From assembly GCA_900541575.1 (NCBI GenBank), contig UQKO01000006.1, positions 18,088-82,087 on the forward strand: 64,000 nucleotides of DNA, read 5' to 3'. The translations under genes and the position numbers were made by a program. A model generated the notes under the pieces. The model had not been told where the DNA came from. It made no database searches and saw nothing but the letters and a program-made list of their open reading frames with translations. Shown one piece after another: positions 43,088 to 52,247 of the stretch. Position 1 is the stretch's first letter, and each line of letters begins with the position of its first letter. Source of the stretch: an uncultured Prevotella sp. GTDB lineage: Bacteria > Bacteroidota > Bacteroidia > Bacteroidales > Bacteroidaceae.

Positions 43088-43819
43088 TTATTTCAGTTCT
43101 TTTTCGGAAGTGAAGTCTTCCTTGTACGATGAAGTGTTAGAACCCTCGTCGCTTCCGCCTCCGCTTTCATCGATGTAATCTTCATCTTTTTCGGGAGGGG
43201 GAGCGTTGAGAATGTAGTCTAGACTATCATTGCCATTATAGGTGTCGCTCACTCCGCCTTGACCTACCACAAGCGTGATAGGAGAAGTCACAGAAACTTT
43301 CGTTCCTGCCACGACATTCTTCCCATTCACCTTAATACCATATACCCAATCGGGATCACCAACGACATATTCCGTGGCGGCAAGTTTAAAGCCAAGTACA
43401 CGTAGCTTGTCCTCTGCCTCGCGACGCGAACAATTATCAGCTACGTCGGGGATAGCTATCTGGCGTGGCCCATTTGCATTGATAGTGAGATAAATAATGC
43501 GCCCGGGCTTCACTTTTTCGCCTGACTTTATGCTCTGTTCCAACACAGAGAATGGAGCTGCATTGTATACATAGCCTGTGTCTGTCACTTCCATTTTGAG
43601 CCCCATTGCTTTAAGTTTCTTCTCAGCAACGCTTTGATCCATGCCACATACATTGGGTACTACCACTTCTTCTCCGTGGTGGGTATAGATATGGATAAAG
43701 ATGAGTGAGGCAATGCCTAGTATGATAGTGGTGACTACAATGCCCAAACAGTTGCCGAACAAAACTCGGCTGAATATCTTCTTGAAAAAATCGGAGATAG
43801 TCATACTCTCTTGCTTCAT
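43088..43819 (-). CDS. Membrane-anchored PASTA-domain protein
   Basis: 243 aa with one N-terminal membrane helix (about 19-42) and two PASTA repeats (VVVPNVCGMDQSVAEKKLKA and AIPDVADNCSRREAEDKLRV), followed by a third partial unit and an acidic Ser/Gly tail. PASTA domains bind muropeptides. It lacks kinase or transpeptidase domains. Its position before rluD and ddl is common in Bacteroidetes and suggests a cell-wall role. Confidence 0.85.
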   Translation of the reverse strand: MKQESMTISDFFKKIFSRVLFGNCLGIVVTTIILGIASLIFIHIYTHHGEEVVVPNVCGMDQSVAEKKLKAMGLKMEVTDTGYVYNAAPFSVLEQSIKSGEKVKPGRIIYLTINANGPRQIAIPDVADNCSRREAEDKLRVLGFKLAATEYVVGDPDWVYGIKVNGKNVVAGTKVSVTSPITLVVGQGGVSDTYNGNDSLDYILNAPPPEKDEDYIDESGGGSDEGSNTSSYKEDFTSEKELK

Positions 43820-43885
43820 TTAGGTTAGGGAGAAGGCTGCTTCCGCTTTTTTCTTAAAGCTGCTGCCGTTCGTTCCTTTAAGTGG

Positions 43886-43893
43886 CAAAGGTA
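43886..43893 (-). promoter_or_regulatory. Promoter of the PASTA-rluD-ddl operon
   Basis: Minus-strand -7 element TACCTTTG 67 bp upstream of the PASTA gene; no clear -33 element. Confidence 0.5.
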
Positions 43894-44221
43894 GTATAAA
43901 AATGGCTACGCTGCCCTATTTTAGCCTTGTTTTTTTAATGCTTCTTGCGAAATGTCTATCTAACGCTTGTTGTGTAAGTAAAAACGAATAATTGCATGGG
44001 CGCTTGTCAAACACATGACGATAGTCAACGCTTCAACGTACGATGTAAAATCAATCGAAAATGGTGAACAATATAACGTGCGTACAAAATACAATAAATA
44101 CATGAGAAACGAGTGACCCATCTATCCACAGAATCGAAACCATAAGAGAAGTCTTATTTTATCCATTTTATTGGGGACAGGAATATTTCCTGTTGTATGA
44201 TGAGAAGAGTGACTTATATGT

Positions 44222-44564
44222 TGTCCGTAGATGTACGTCTTTCCGTTCACAGATGGGCATCTTCCCGTCGTTCAACGCCCAGTGACTGCTTTACCGCTGC
44301 CGAGCGGTAGCGCTACCACAGGCCTGTGGTAAAGCTACCACTGCCGTGCGGTAAAGCTACCACAGGCCTGTGGTAAAGCGCTCAATGCTCAGCGAACGAT
44401 GGGTAAGTCTTCAAAGAGAAACGAAATAACCTAGGTTTTAGCGTAGTAATGACGAAGTTCGGAACACTCCGTTCGCAGTTTACGAAATGCGCCGTTCATA
44501 AGGGGGAGATTTCATCCATGCAGAGAGAAAACTTTTATGCCCTAAAGGAAGACTTTATCTTCGC
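44222..44564 (-). repeat. Palindrome-array dispersed element, copy 2 (inverted)
   Basis: About 343 bp, homologous to 17345-17664 read on the opposite strand. It shares the CACAGATG-type motif end, the four-palindrome core and a conserved tail including GACGAAGTT, TTCGCAGTTTA and TCTCTGCATGG blocks. The 43894-44221 stretch before it holds nothing recognised. Confidence 0.8.
44292..44375. repeat. Four 18-bp palindromes at 22-bp period (array 2)
   Basis: Units start at 44292, 44314, 44336 and 44358. Order is TACCGCTGCCGAGCGGTA, TACCACAGGCCTGTGGTA, TACCACTGCCGTGCGGTA, TACCACAGGCCTGTGGTA, with 4-bp spacers GCGC, AAGC and AAGC. Confidence 0.9.
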
Positions 44565-44694
44565 GCAGAGAAAGCTAAAATAAAGGGGGCTTCTCACCTA
44601 GTAACAGAGGGAAAAAGAATTTAAGAGGAAGTATATCTGCTTTACTTTTTATCCGATATCTTTGGGCATTGTTTATTTTAGAATCTGTTCATAT

Positions 44695-44737
44695 AAAAAA
44701 ACTGATACCACGTTGCGATTTGCAACGTGGTATCAGT
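44695..44737 (-). terminator. rpmH terminator
   Basis: Sixteen-bp stem ACTGATACCACGTTGC / GCAACGTGGTATCAGT with a 5-nt loop, followed by TTTTTT on the minus strand. Confidence 0.9.
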
Positions 44738-44828
44738 CTCAGTTTACTTTTCGAGCAGTGGATGTTCGCTCGTCTTGCGAATAAGGAATACTTATAGGCA
44801 AGTGTGAATGAAAAGTGGTGCTGATTTA

Positions 44829-44987
44829 TTAGTTCTTGCCATGAACTTCGTCAGATACGGTCAGCTTCTTGCGACCTTTGGCGCGACGAGCAGCCAATAC
44901 GCGACGACCATTAGCAGTCTGCATGCGCTGACGGAAACCATGCTTGTTGTTTCTTTTTCTGTTGTGGGGTTGGAATGTTCTTTTCAT
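44829..44987 (-). CDS. rpmH: 50S ribosomal protein L34
   Basis: 52 aa, [20 protein letters not shown], then [20 protein letters not shown]. The N-terminal half is the invariant L34 sequence. The short acidic C-terminal tail ([11 protein letters not shown]) is normal for Bacteroidetes. The frame extends far upstream but the protein starts at the ATG at 44987. Confidence 0.97.
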   Translation of the reverse strand: MKRTFQPHNRKRNNKHGFRQRMQTANGRRVLAARRAKGRKKLTVSDEVHGKN

Positions 44988-45109
44988 TTTTGTTATGCTG
45001 TTTTTTTGTTTTGATATACATATCAGTTGAGCGGGAAAGGTCAGCACTTCACCATTGATACAGACCTCACGGCCTCGTTGTCTATGAGGCACCTTCTCAC
45101 TTCGGGTTG

Positions 45110-45117
45110 CAAAGGTA
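45110..45117 (-). promoter_or_regulatory. rpmH promoter
   Basis: Minus-strand -7 element TACCTTTG with TTTGC at 45137-45141 as -33. The leader is about 120 nt. Confidence 0.65.
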
Positions 45118-45200
45118 GGAAAACTTTTGTGAATGAGCAAACTATCATACTAGTTTTTTGCTATTTGCGCATGAAGTGGTGTATGTAAGGGGTGTGAATC

Positions 45201-46292
45201 TTATTTTTGGAAGCGTTTGGCTTGTTCAGCGATGAGTTCTTTGTCGTCGAAGTAGTTGATCTTCATGGCGCGTCGTACGTCGCTCAAGGTGTCGGCTGCT
45301 ACGGCACGAGCTTCTTCGCATCCTTTGCGGAGCATTTCGTATACGGCGGGGATGTCTTTTTCGAATTCTGCACGGCGTTGGCGAATAGGTTCGAGTTCTT
45401 CTTGCAGTATTTTGTTGAGAAACTTCTTTACCTTCATATCGCCCAGACCGCCACGCTGATAGTGTTCTTTCACTTCATCGAGGTTCTGATATTCTGGCCA
45501 ATAGAGACCGAAATGTTTTGGTTTGCAGAAAGCGTCGAGATAGGTGAACACGGTATTCCCCTCGATGTGGCCAGGGTCTTCTACGCGCAAGTGGGTAGGG
45601 TCAGTATACATAGACTTGACCTTCTTTTCCACTTCTTTAGCGCTTTCTGATAGATAGATGCAGTTGCCGAGGCTCTTTGACATTTTGGCTTTCCCGTCAG
45701 TACCAGGCAAGCGAAGACATGCAGCGTTGTTGGGAAGGAGGATGTTGGGCTCTACAAGTGTATCTCCGTAGATATGGTTGAAGCGGCGCACAATTTCGGT
45801 GGCCTGCTCAAGCATGGGCTTTTGGTCTTCACCAGCGGGAACAGTGGTGGCACGAAATGCTGTGATGTCGGCTGCTTGGCTGATGGGGTAGGTGAAGAAT
45901 CCTACGGGGATGCTCGATTCGAATCCGCGCATTCCGATTTCTGTCTTTACTGTGGGGTTGCGTTGTAGGCGGCTCACAGTGACGAGATCCATAAAGTAGA
46001 AACTCAATTCGCAGAGTTCAGGTATCTGGCTTTGGATGAAGATTGTGATTTTGCTCGGATCAAGTCCTACGGAGAGATAGTCGAGTGCTACTTCGATGAC
46101 GTTTTGACGCACTTTCTCGGGATTGTCAATATTGTCTGTCAAGGCTTGTGCGTCAGCGATGAATACAAACATCTTCTTGAAGTCGCCTTCATTCTGCAGT
46201 TCTACTCTGCGGCGGAGCGAACCTACATAGTGGCCTATGTGAAGGCGGCCAGTGGGGCGGTCGCCAGTAAGGATTACCGTATCTTTTGCCAT
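45201..46292 (-). CDS. trpS: Tryptophanyl-tRNA synthetase
   Basis: 363 aa from the ATG at 46292 ([20 protein letters not shown]). A class I synthetase with HIGH ([11 protein letters not shown]) and KMSKS ([11 protein letters not shown]) signatures. It charges tRNA-Trp. The upstream in-frame extension overlaps the promoter and is not protein-like. Confidence 0.95.
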   Translation of the reverse strand: MAKDTVILTGDRPTGRLHIGHYVGSLRRRVELQNEGDFKKMFVFIADAQALTDNIDNPEKVRQNVIEVALDYLSVGLDPSKITIFIQSQIPELCELSFYFMDLVTVSRLQRNPTVKTEIGMRGFESSIPVGFFTYPISQAADITAFRATTVPAGEDQKPMLEQATEIVRRFNHIYGDTLVEPNILLPNNAACLRLPGTDGKAKMSKSLGNCIYLSESAKEVEKKVKSMYTDPTHLRVEDPGHIEGNTVFTYLDAFCKPKHFGLYWPEYQNLDEVKEHYQRGGLGDMKVKKFLNKILQEELEPIRQRRAEFEKDIPAVYEMLRKGCEEARAVAADTLSDVRRAMKINYFDDKELIAEQAKRFQK

Positions 46293-46358
46293 GGTTCTGG
46301 TTTGTTTTTGCTTGGGAGGGCAATGCTTTGTTGCGTTGCGTGTTATGAAATTTGTGGG

Positions 46359-46366
46359 CAAAGATA
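46359..46366 (-). promoter_or_regulatory. trpS promoter
   Basis: Minus-strand -7 element TATCTTTG 67 bp upstream of trpS, back-to-back with the pflA promoter. Confidence 0.55.
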
Positions 46367-46388
46367 CGTTTTTTTTATAAGTCTTGCG

Positions 46389-46396
46389 TAACTTTG
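46389..46396 (+). promoter_or_regulatory. pflA promoter
   Basis: -7 element TAACTTTG 78 bp upstream of pflA. The divergent trpS promoter lies 22 bp away, so the two may interfere or be co-regulated. Confidence 0.6.
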
Positions 46397-46473
46397 CAAG
46401 TACAAAAGCGTATTTCGCTTCATGCCGAAAGTGTATTTTGTTTTGTTCTACCCTTTAACACACCTCGCAAATT

Positions 46474-47208
46474 ATGCAGATTCGCGTTCATAGTTATGAG
46501 TCGATGGGAACCTTTGATGGTCCTGGTCTTCGCTATGTAGTATTCCTTCAGGGATGCCCATTCCGCTGTCTTTATTGTGCCAATCCCGATACGATAGACG
46601 CTGTTGGCGAGAGCCAACTGACTGATCCCGATTATATTGTGAAACAAGCCGTTTCTTTTAAGCCTTTCTTTGGTAAGCGCGGGGGAATTACTTTCTCGGG
46701 TGGAGAACCCACCGTACAGGCGGAAGCCTTGCTTCCGTTATTTAAAAAGTTGCATGCTGAGGGAATACATATATGTGTGGACTCTAATGGTGCAATATGG
46801 AACAAGCACGTTGAGGCGCTGTGGCGGGAAACAGATCTTGTGATGCTCGACGTGAAAGAAATTAATGAGGAGCGTCATAAGTATATCACGGGAAGAAGCA
46901 ATGCACAAACGCTCCGTACGGCTCAGTGGTTTGAAGAAAATGAGCGTCCTTTTTGGCTTCGCTATGTGCTTGTGCCGGGTGTGAGCAATTTCGATGAAGA
47001 CCTTTGCTCACTTGGTGAACATTTCAAAGATTACAAAATGTTGCAGCGTGTGGAACTCCTTCCTTATCATACTCTTGGTGTACATAAGTATGAGGCCCTT
47101 GGGTGGGAATATAAGTTGAAGGATGTGCCTGTCAATACGGACGAACAGAAGAAACAGGCAGAGACGTTGCTCCGCAAGTATTTCGGTGAGAAATTGATCG
47201 TAAATTAA
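46474..47208 (+). CDS. pflA: Pyruvate formate-lyase activating enzyme
   Basis: A 244-aa radical SAM enzyme with the Cx3Cx2C cluster in LQGCPFRCLYCANPD, the preceding ESMGTFDGPGLRYVVF, ITFSGGEPTVQ and LLPYHTLGVHKYEALG. It abstracts hydrogen from the catalytic Gly of PflB. It is separated from pflB (32778-34994) and probably regulated on its own. Confidence 0.93.
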   Translation: MQIRVHSYESMGTFDGPGLRYVVFLQGCPFRCLYCANPDTIDAVGESQLTDPDYIVKQAVSFKPFFGKRGGITFSGGEPTVQAEALLPLFKKLHAEGIHICVDSNGAIWNKHVEALWRETDLVMLDVKEINEERHKYITGRSNAQTLRTAQWFEENERPFWLRYVLVPGVSNFDEDLCSLGEHFKDYKMLQRVELLPYHTLGVHKYEALGWEYKLKDVPVNTDEQKKQAETLLRKYFGEKLIVN

Positions 47209-47231
47209 AATAGGAAGAAATAATATATAAT

Positions 47232-47858
47232 ATGCGTCCATCCATTGCCATTATAGCTCCCAACACATTGGCTTGTATAGGCTTGTCAGATATTATTCGT
47301 CGCATGATGCCTGGAGCTGATGTGTGCATTTTCTCGCATTATGCGGAGCTAGTGAATGATGCCGCAGCAGATGCTTTCTTTCATTATTTCGCTTCTTCGG
47401 CAGAGGTTTTGGCAGGAGCTACATTTTTCTTGCAGCGACAACACAAGACGATTGTGCTCATTCATGGCGATGAAGCGAGCCATCTTCCGCAAGGTTTCCA
47501 TACGCTCAACGTGTTTCTTCCGGAGAAGGAGCTTATTCGTAGTATTATCTCCTTGGCAAACCGAAGTCATGGACAGTCTGCTCATCGGTCTGAAGCTTTA
47601 CAGCAAGCGCAGCGGCCAGCAGAGGAAGATATTCTAAAAGATAAACGCCCACGCCTTACGCCTCGTGAACGTGAAGTGCTGAGGGGAATTGTAGAAGGGA
47701 AAATAAATAAAGAAATTGCTGCAGAGATGGGTGTGACACTTGCCACGGTAATCACCCATCGCAATAATCTGACAGATAAACTAGGAACCCGTAGTGTTTC
47801 CGCGCTCACCATCTTTGCTGTGATGCATGGCATCGTGAGGAGTGAGGATCTTATTTAG
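47232..47858 (+). CDS. LuxR/GerE-type helix-turn-helix regulator
   Basis: 208 aa. The C-terminal GerE domain (about 137-205: PRLTPREREVLRGIVEGKIN, VTLATVITHRNNLTDKLGTR) is clear. The N-terminal 130 residues are receiver-sized but lack the phosphoacceptor Asp pattern, so it may be an orphan or atypical response regulator. It follows pflA by 23 bp, and its end overlaps the converging acyltransferase remnant by 8 bp. Confidence 0.85.
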   Translation: MRPSIAIIAPNTLACIGLSDIIRRMMPGADVCIFSHYAELVNDAAADAFFHYFASSAEVLAGATFFLQRQHKTIVLIHGDEASHLPQGFHTLNVFLPEKELIRSIISLANRSHGQSAHRSEALQQAQRPAEEDILKDKRPRLTPREREVLRGIVEGKINKEIAAEMGVTLATVITHRNNLTDKLGTRSVSALTIFAVMHGIVRSEDLI

Positions 47859-48133
47859 ATGAAAAAAGACGAGGCATGAGCCAGCGTTGCAAGGGTTGAT
47901 AGATAAAGTCAACAATGTAGGACGAAAGAAGAAATGCGGCTACAAGCGTGATGTACATGACAGGAGCTTTTTTAGTCTGTAGATATAGTCGTGAAATAGA
48001 TAATAGGCAAAAAAAGTATGAGTGAACCACATATTGGTGGAGTTTTTTGCCGAAATATCTAAGCATCTTTTGCCATAGGCCGCCTCGTGGTAGAGATAGG
48101 TATAGGGGAATCACAAATAAGTAAGTGATCTAA
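47851..48133 (-). pseudogene. Acyltransferase-3 family gene, C-terminal fragment
   Basis: About 90 codons encode VIPLYLSLPRGGLWQKMLRY, then hydrophobic helices (YFFCLLSISRLYL, YITLVAAFLLSSYIVDFIY). This matches the last part of an OafA/acyltransferase-3 protein. It has no natural start; a stop lies just upstream and the island begins there. The N-terminal portion lies at 51131-51793 on the same strand. Confidence 0.75.
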
Positions 48134-48194
48134 ATTATTTATATATATCAGTACTAATATGGTTCATTTTCCGTTTTATAGAAAAAATAGAATT

Positions 48195-49204
48195 ATGAAA
48201 CCAATAAAAATACTTGAATTATCAGAGGTTGATCGCCTCAAATTAGAGAAAGGCTATCATAATGGCCCTACTCATAGTTTTCGTATCAGATGCAAATCCA
48301 TATTGCTGAAGTCAGAAGGTAAATCAGCTCCCAAAATAGCAGAAATGCTTGAGGTAACAGTACCTACTGTCTACACATGGGTAAAACGTTATGAAGAAAA
48401 TGGCATCAAAGGCTTGGAGACACGTCCTGGTTAGGGGCGAAAGCCTATTATGGATTGTTCTGATGAAGAAGCAGTCCGCAAGGCAATTGAGGAAGACCGT
48501 CAGAGTGTGTCCAAAGCACGTGAAGCATGGCAGAATGCGACTGGTAAAGAAGCCAGTGACATTACCTTCAAACGTTTTTTAGAAACATTGGTGCAAGATA
48601 TAAGCGTATAAGAAAACGCCCAAGGGGCAAACCCTCACCGCAGCTCTACGCATACAAGAAAGAGAAGTTGCAAGAACTTGAAGAACTTGATTCCAAAGGA
48701 GAACTTATGCTATATTATGCCGACGAAAGCCATGTTTGTACAAATGGTTATGTTCCATATGGCTGGCAATTCAAGAATGAGGATATTTACATCCCATCCG
48801 AGAAGGCAGCCCGGCTTAATATCTTTGGCATGATTACCAAAAGGAACCAATATAAAGGTTTTACCACACAAGAGTCCATTAACGCAGACAAGATTGTGGA
48901 CTATCTTGACAGATTCTCTTTCAATGTTACGAAGAAGATTGTAATTGTCTTGGACAATGCTTCTGTTCATAGAAATCGGAAAGTTAAAGAACTGAGGAAA
49001 ATTTGGGAGAAAAGAGGATTGTTCCTCTTCTATCTTCCACCTTATTCTCCAGAACTTAATCCTGCCGAGATTCTTTGGCGTATACTTAAGGGCAAATGGA
49101 TAAGACCGATAGATTACGAGACTACGGACTCGCTTTTCTATTGTACGAACATGGCCTTGGCGTCTGTGGGTACGAACTTATTCGTGAATTATTCATATTT
49201 ATAA
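48195..49204 (+). pseudogene. IS630 family transposase, inactivated
   Basis: The N-terminal HTH region (MKPIKILELSEVDRLKLEKG, KIAEMLEVTVPTVYTWVKRY) runs into a TAG at 48432. The frame continues GRKPIMDCSDEEAVRK, then needs one extra base near 48591 to join RYKRIRKRPRGKPSPQLYAY. The DDE domain follows with YYADESHV, IVLDNASVH and the acidic NPAEILW. A nonsense plus a frameshift argue for decay rather than programmed frameshifting. Possible inverted ends share GTTCA...TTTTATA near 48160 and 49205-49219. Confidence 0.85.
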
Positions 49205-49275
49205 AATTAATTTTGAACAGTTACTTATCTTTCTTATTAAAGAAGGGTGGAGTTTTGTATTTACAAATATCGATT

Positions 49276-50409
49276 ATGAAGACTCTAATTCGATGTCAAG
49301 AATTGAAGTATTATTTTACTGCTTTCTGTTTATTGTTAGGCAGTATTATGCCCATTGATGCACAAACAATTAGACAAATTGAAGTATCTTTCCCTATACT
49401 CAAAGGGAAGATGAAACTTCAGGGAGTTGTTTCACAAGTAGCAGAAGCACCACAGCAATCACCTATATTGGTCTTAGTAACGCCACCACAAGCTTTCAAT
49501 CGGGACTATGTTGGCTTCTTTAAAGCGTTGTCTGATTCTTTAAACCGTAAGGGATACACAACGTTCAGATATGACAACCGCAGTTACTCCGACACCCTTC
49601 AAGGAAATCAGCCTCACGAAGGTTGTTATACCATGTATGATGCAGCTGACGACCTTCATGATGCTTTAGCCTTCCTGAAGTCCGACGAACGTTTCGCTTC
49701 ACACCCCGTGGGCGTTATCGGGCATAGTGAAGGAGGTTCAGTTGCTATTATCGAGGCATCAAGAAACACGGAGGTAAAACAACTTCTACTCCTGGCTACT
49801 ATGGGGGTGAAAGGAGAGCAAGTATATTACGAACAAATTATGTCGCGTCTCACTCCTTTTTTTAAGTGGCACTCATATTCAGAAAGTAATATCCTTAGGT
49901 ACATGATTTACCGAATAGCTCGCATATTAGCTTCTGAACCAAGAGATAAGCAGGCAATAAAAGAATTGCAAAAGGAAATGGCTAAGATTTATCAGCAGCA
50001 TGCGAGTTTGATTAATTCATCCTTTGGTGTACAAACACAGCAAGAATTTGTAAAAAGTCAAACAGAACCATTCAAAAACGACGCACGCCTACTTGCAGCC
50101 ATTCGCTATAACCCGGAAAAATATCTGCAGAGTATTCGCTGTCCAATCTTTATTGCTTATGCAAAAAACGACAACTTGCTTAATTATATCGAACACCAAA
50201 AAGGAATAGAGTGTACACTTTTAAAATACCAGCATTTTAATTTCTTCTCTATTGCGATTGACGACGCAAATCACTCATTTGAAGATCAAGAAGGCTACTT
50301 ACCACTCTATGTAAGCGTCCATAGAAAAGAATCGAAGCTCTATTTAGGACAAGCATTTACCACCTTATTAGATAATATAACAAAATGGCTTCAGATATCA
50401 ACAAATTAG
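49276..50409 (+). CDS. Exported alpha/beta hydrolase
   Basis: About 377 aa from the ATG at 49276 (MKTLIRCQELKYYFTAFCLL), chosen because it gives a signal peptide ending IDAQ; upstream codons run into the IS end. The fold is that of serine hydrolases: LVTPPQAFNRDYVGFF, TTFRYDNRSYSDT and the nucleophile elbow GHSEGG. A later acid loop is AYAKNDNLLNYIE and the His is in DDANHSFED. It is related to X-Pro/acyl hydrolases of Bacteroidetes; substrate unknown. The next gene starts within its last 25 bases. Confidence 0.85.
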   Translation: MKTLIRCQELKYYFTAFCLLLGSIMPIDAQTIRQIEVSFPILKGKMKLQGVVSQVAEAPQQSPILVLVTPPQAFNRDYVGFFKALSDSLNRKGYTTFRYDNRSYSDTLQGNQPHEGCYTMYDAADDLHDALAFLKSDERFASHPVGVIGHSEGGSVAIIEASRNTEVKQLLLLATMGVKGEQVYYEQIMSRLTPFFKWHSYSESNILRYMIYRIARILASEPRDKQAIKELQKEMAKIYQQHASLINSSFGVQTQQEFVKSQTEPFKNDARLLAAIRYNPEKYLQSIRCPIFIAYAKNDNLLNYIEHQKGIECTLLKYQHFNFFSIAIDDANHSFEDQEGYLPLYVSVHRKESKLYLGQAFTTLLDNITKWLQISTN

Positions 50410-51131
50410 ATGTAGTAATGTTTTCTATATTATCTAATACTCGAACAGGAGTAGACACTTTTATAGAAACTTCAAGACAATGGATAGAGAAAGAAGGCTG
50501 TAAAGTTCACCTTATTTATATTGTTGACGTGAAGTACGGTCTCCCCAAAGTCAAAAAACGCAATGGAAATATTAGAGCAGAGCTACCAATGCCTGAAAAT
50601 ATGCCTGCATTACTCTCAGATAGCGATAAACAAACGGCATACTTTTTACATTGTTATAGGATTTTGTCGACCTATTTCTCAACTATGCAAAACATTATCT
50701 GGCATGTACAGGTGCCTTTCCTTGCGAGGCTTGCATCAATATTTAGGAAGAATTTAGGAGGAGCGATTATTACCCATGTTCATATTATACCATGGAAAGG
50801 GTATTACGACTCCGACGAAATTAAATTCAATAAAATATATGCTTCGTATGTCGATGGATATATCCACAATTTAGGAAATGACCGCTTCGAGGAGTATGCA
50901 TACAGTGTCTCAGACTTGGTAATATGCGTTACGGAATCAGGTAAGAAGCATATTATGGACACTTACATACAAGACCTATTCAAAGATGGTACAACTTTGG
51001 ATATGGTTTATGACTTGTATAAATTTGATAGAAAACTTAGTATTATAAACGAAGATAGGATGCTCGCTCCAAGTGTCATTCTTAAGAGTAGAATGATAAT
51101 AAGCGATAATGAAACCTCTATTGTGGCATAG
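50385..51131 (+). CDS. Truncated glycosyltransferase (N-terminal half, TIGR04157-like)
   Basis: 248 aa. The region VVMFSILSNTRTGVDTFIET, IIWHVQVPFLARLASIF and SDLVICVTESGKKHIMDTYI resembles the N-terminal Rossmann half of family-1-like glycosyltransferases of Bacteroidetes. The C-terminal nucleotide-sugar half is missing; the frame ends at the island boundary, where the acyltransferase fragment begins. It overlaps the hydrolase gene by 25 bp, so both were likely one operon. Probably inactive. The TIGR04157 assignment is from memory of the pattern. Confidence 0.5.
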   Translation: MASDINKLDVVMFSILSNTRTGVDTFIETSRQWIEKEGCKVHLIYIVDVKYGLPKVKKRNGNIRAELPMPENMPALLSDSDKQTAYFLHCYRILSTYFSTMQNIIWHVQVPFLARLASIFRKNLGGAIITHVHIIPWKGYYDSDEIKFNKIYASYVDGYIHNLGNDRFEEYAYSVSDLVICVTESGKKHIMDTYIQDLFKDGTTLDMVYDLYKFDRKLSIINEDRMLAPSVILKSRMIISDNETSIVA

Positions 51132-51793
51132 CTCTTTGACATGATTTGTTTTGAGAAAATGCGGATACATTGATATTGGCAAAACCGCACCACAAAGAAA
51201 TGGAAATAGCAACGTAAAATATTGCTCAATGCGCATCATGCATAGCCCCAATTGATTGAAATGTAAAAGTATACTAGAAAATAGCCAATTGCAGTAACAC
51301 TTATTAATGTCCAAGCGTGTTTTTGCAATGATTGGGCTATGATTCTGAAAAAAAGGCTTACATGTAAAGACTAGTAAAAGGTAAGGAAATAGAAACCACC
51401 ACTCGTTGTTGTAACTATTAATTAATGTGGTGAAATTGAGAATGCATTCAGTGGAGAGGGAGTAATCCTCGGGGGCGATGATGCATCCCATAGAGATGAA
51501 GATTGCAAATACTACCCAATAATTGAGTAAAAGTTTAAGGCTCCTGCGTATTGGGCTCATCGTGTGTTCTTGTGTCTTTTCATAAAGGGTGAAGAGCCCA
51601 TATCCACTCAAAAAAATGTAAAGGGGTACACAGAATGAACCCACTCGCGAAAGTGCAAATACGAGGGGTTTATGATTCCAAAAGTTGATGAACGTGGTGC
51701 ATCAGCTACCCTCTCCTGTGTGTTGAACAAGTGGAGGAATAACATCAAAAGAATGGCAATTCCTTTGAATTCCAAACTTTCTTGTTTTGTCAT
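51131..51793 (-). pseudogene. Acyltransferase-3 family gene, N-terminal fragment with frameshift
   Basis: Starts MTKQESLEFKGIAILLMLFL, the typical acyltransferase-3 N-terminus, and runs HFREW before a frame break at 51635-51645. One extra G restores GSFCVPLYIFLSGYGLFTLY. Further helices follow (LLLNYWVVFAIFISMGCI, WWFLFPYLLLVFTCKPFF, LFPFLCGAVLPISM) up to the island boundary. Together with 47851-48133 it forms one broken gene that probably acylated a surface glycan. Confidence 0.8.
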
Positions 51794-51834
51794 TTATCTA
51801 TAAGTTCTGGGGCTTCGTAAGGATGGCGGAAAAA

Positions 51835-52131
51835 TTACACTTCTTCAAAATCTATATACTCGCCTTCATTCTTTTCAAAAATTTTGCCACTACGCCGTTG
51901 TCGTGAGTTAGGACGAGTTCCCTCGTGGTGAGCATCTCCAGCAGAGTAAGATGTGTGGGGGCGTTGTGAATGGTTGGCACTATTATAATGTTGCTTGTTT
52001 TGTTGTTGCCCAAAAGACTTGTTGCCGAAAAATATCTTGAATCCTGTGCGCAGAAAGCCCCATGCTGCTATGAAAAGGCCGAATATGAGGCTGAATATAA
52101 GGATAAACAAGCATCCGAGGAAATTTGCCAT
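51835..52131 (-). CDS. DUF4834 family small membrane protein
   Basis: 98 aa. One N-terminal membrane segment (FLGCLFILIFSLIFGLFIAA) is followed by a polar Gln/His/Ser-rich tail and the conserved end KIFEKNEGEYIDFEEV. It belongs to a Bacteroidetes-specific family of unknown role usually found near pssA, as here (116 bp). Confidence 0.85.
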   Translation of the reverse strand: MANFLGCLFILIFSLIFGLFIAAWGFLRTGFKIFFGNKSFGQQQNKQHYNSANHSQRPHTSYSAGDAHHEGTRPNSRQRRSGKIFEKNEGEYIDFEEV

Positions 52132-52247
52132 GTTTGTAGTAGTCAGTTTTTAGTGGGGTTAGAGATTTATTCGCCATGTAGTGCTCGCTGAGCCCCAAGG
52201 CTCATGCTGCAGATGGCAAAATAGACACTAGGGTGAGCGTCTACTCC

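Larger units (their letters stand above)
48134..51130. mobile_element. Inserted AT-rich island splitting the acyltransferase gene
   Basis: The two halves of one acyltransferase gene flank this segment. It contains an inactive IS630-like element, an exported alpha/beta hydrolase and a truncated glycosyltransferase. Its composition (Lys/Asn/Ile-rich, AT-richer) differs from its neighbours. Boundaries are approximate to about 20 bp. It may have entered by IS630 transposition with passengers or by recombination followed by deletion. Confidence 0.65.

Noticed and set aside
48195..49204. Programmed frameshifting in the IS630 transposase
   Set aside because: A separate in-frame stop lies 160 bp before the frameshift, and no slippery heptamer with a following structure was evident at the break.
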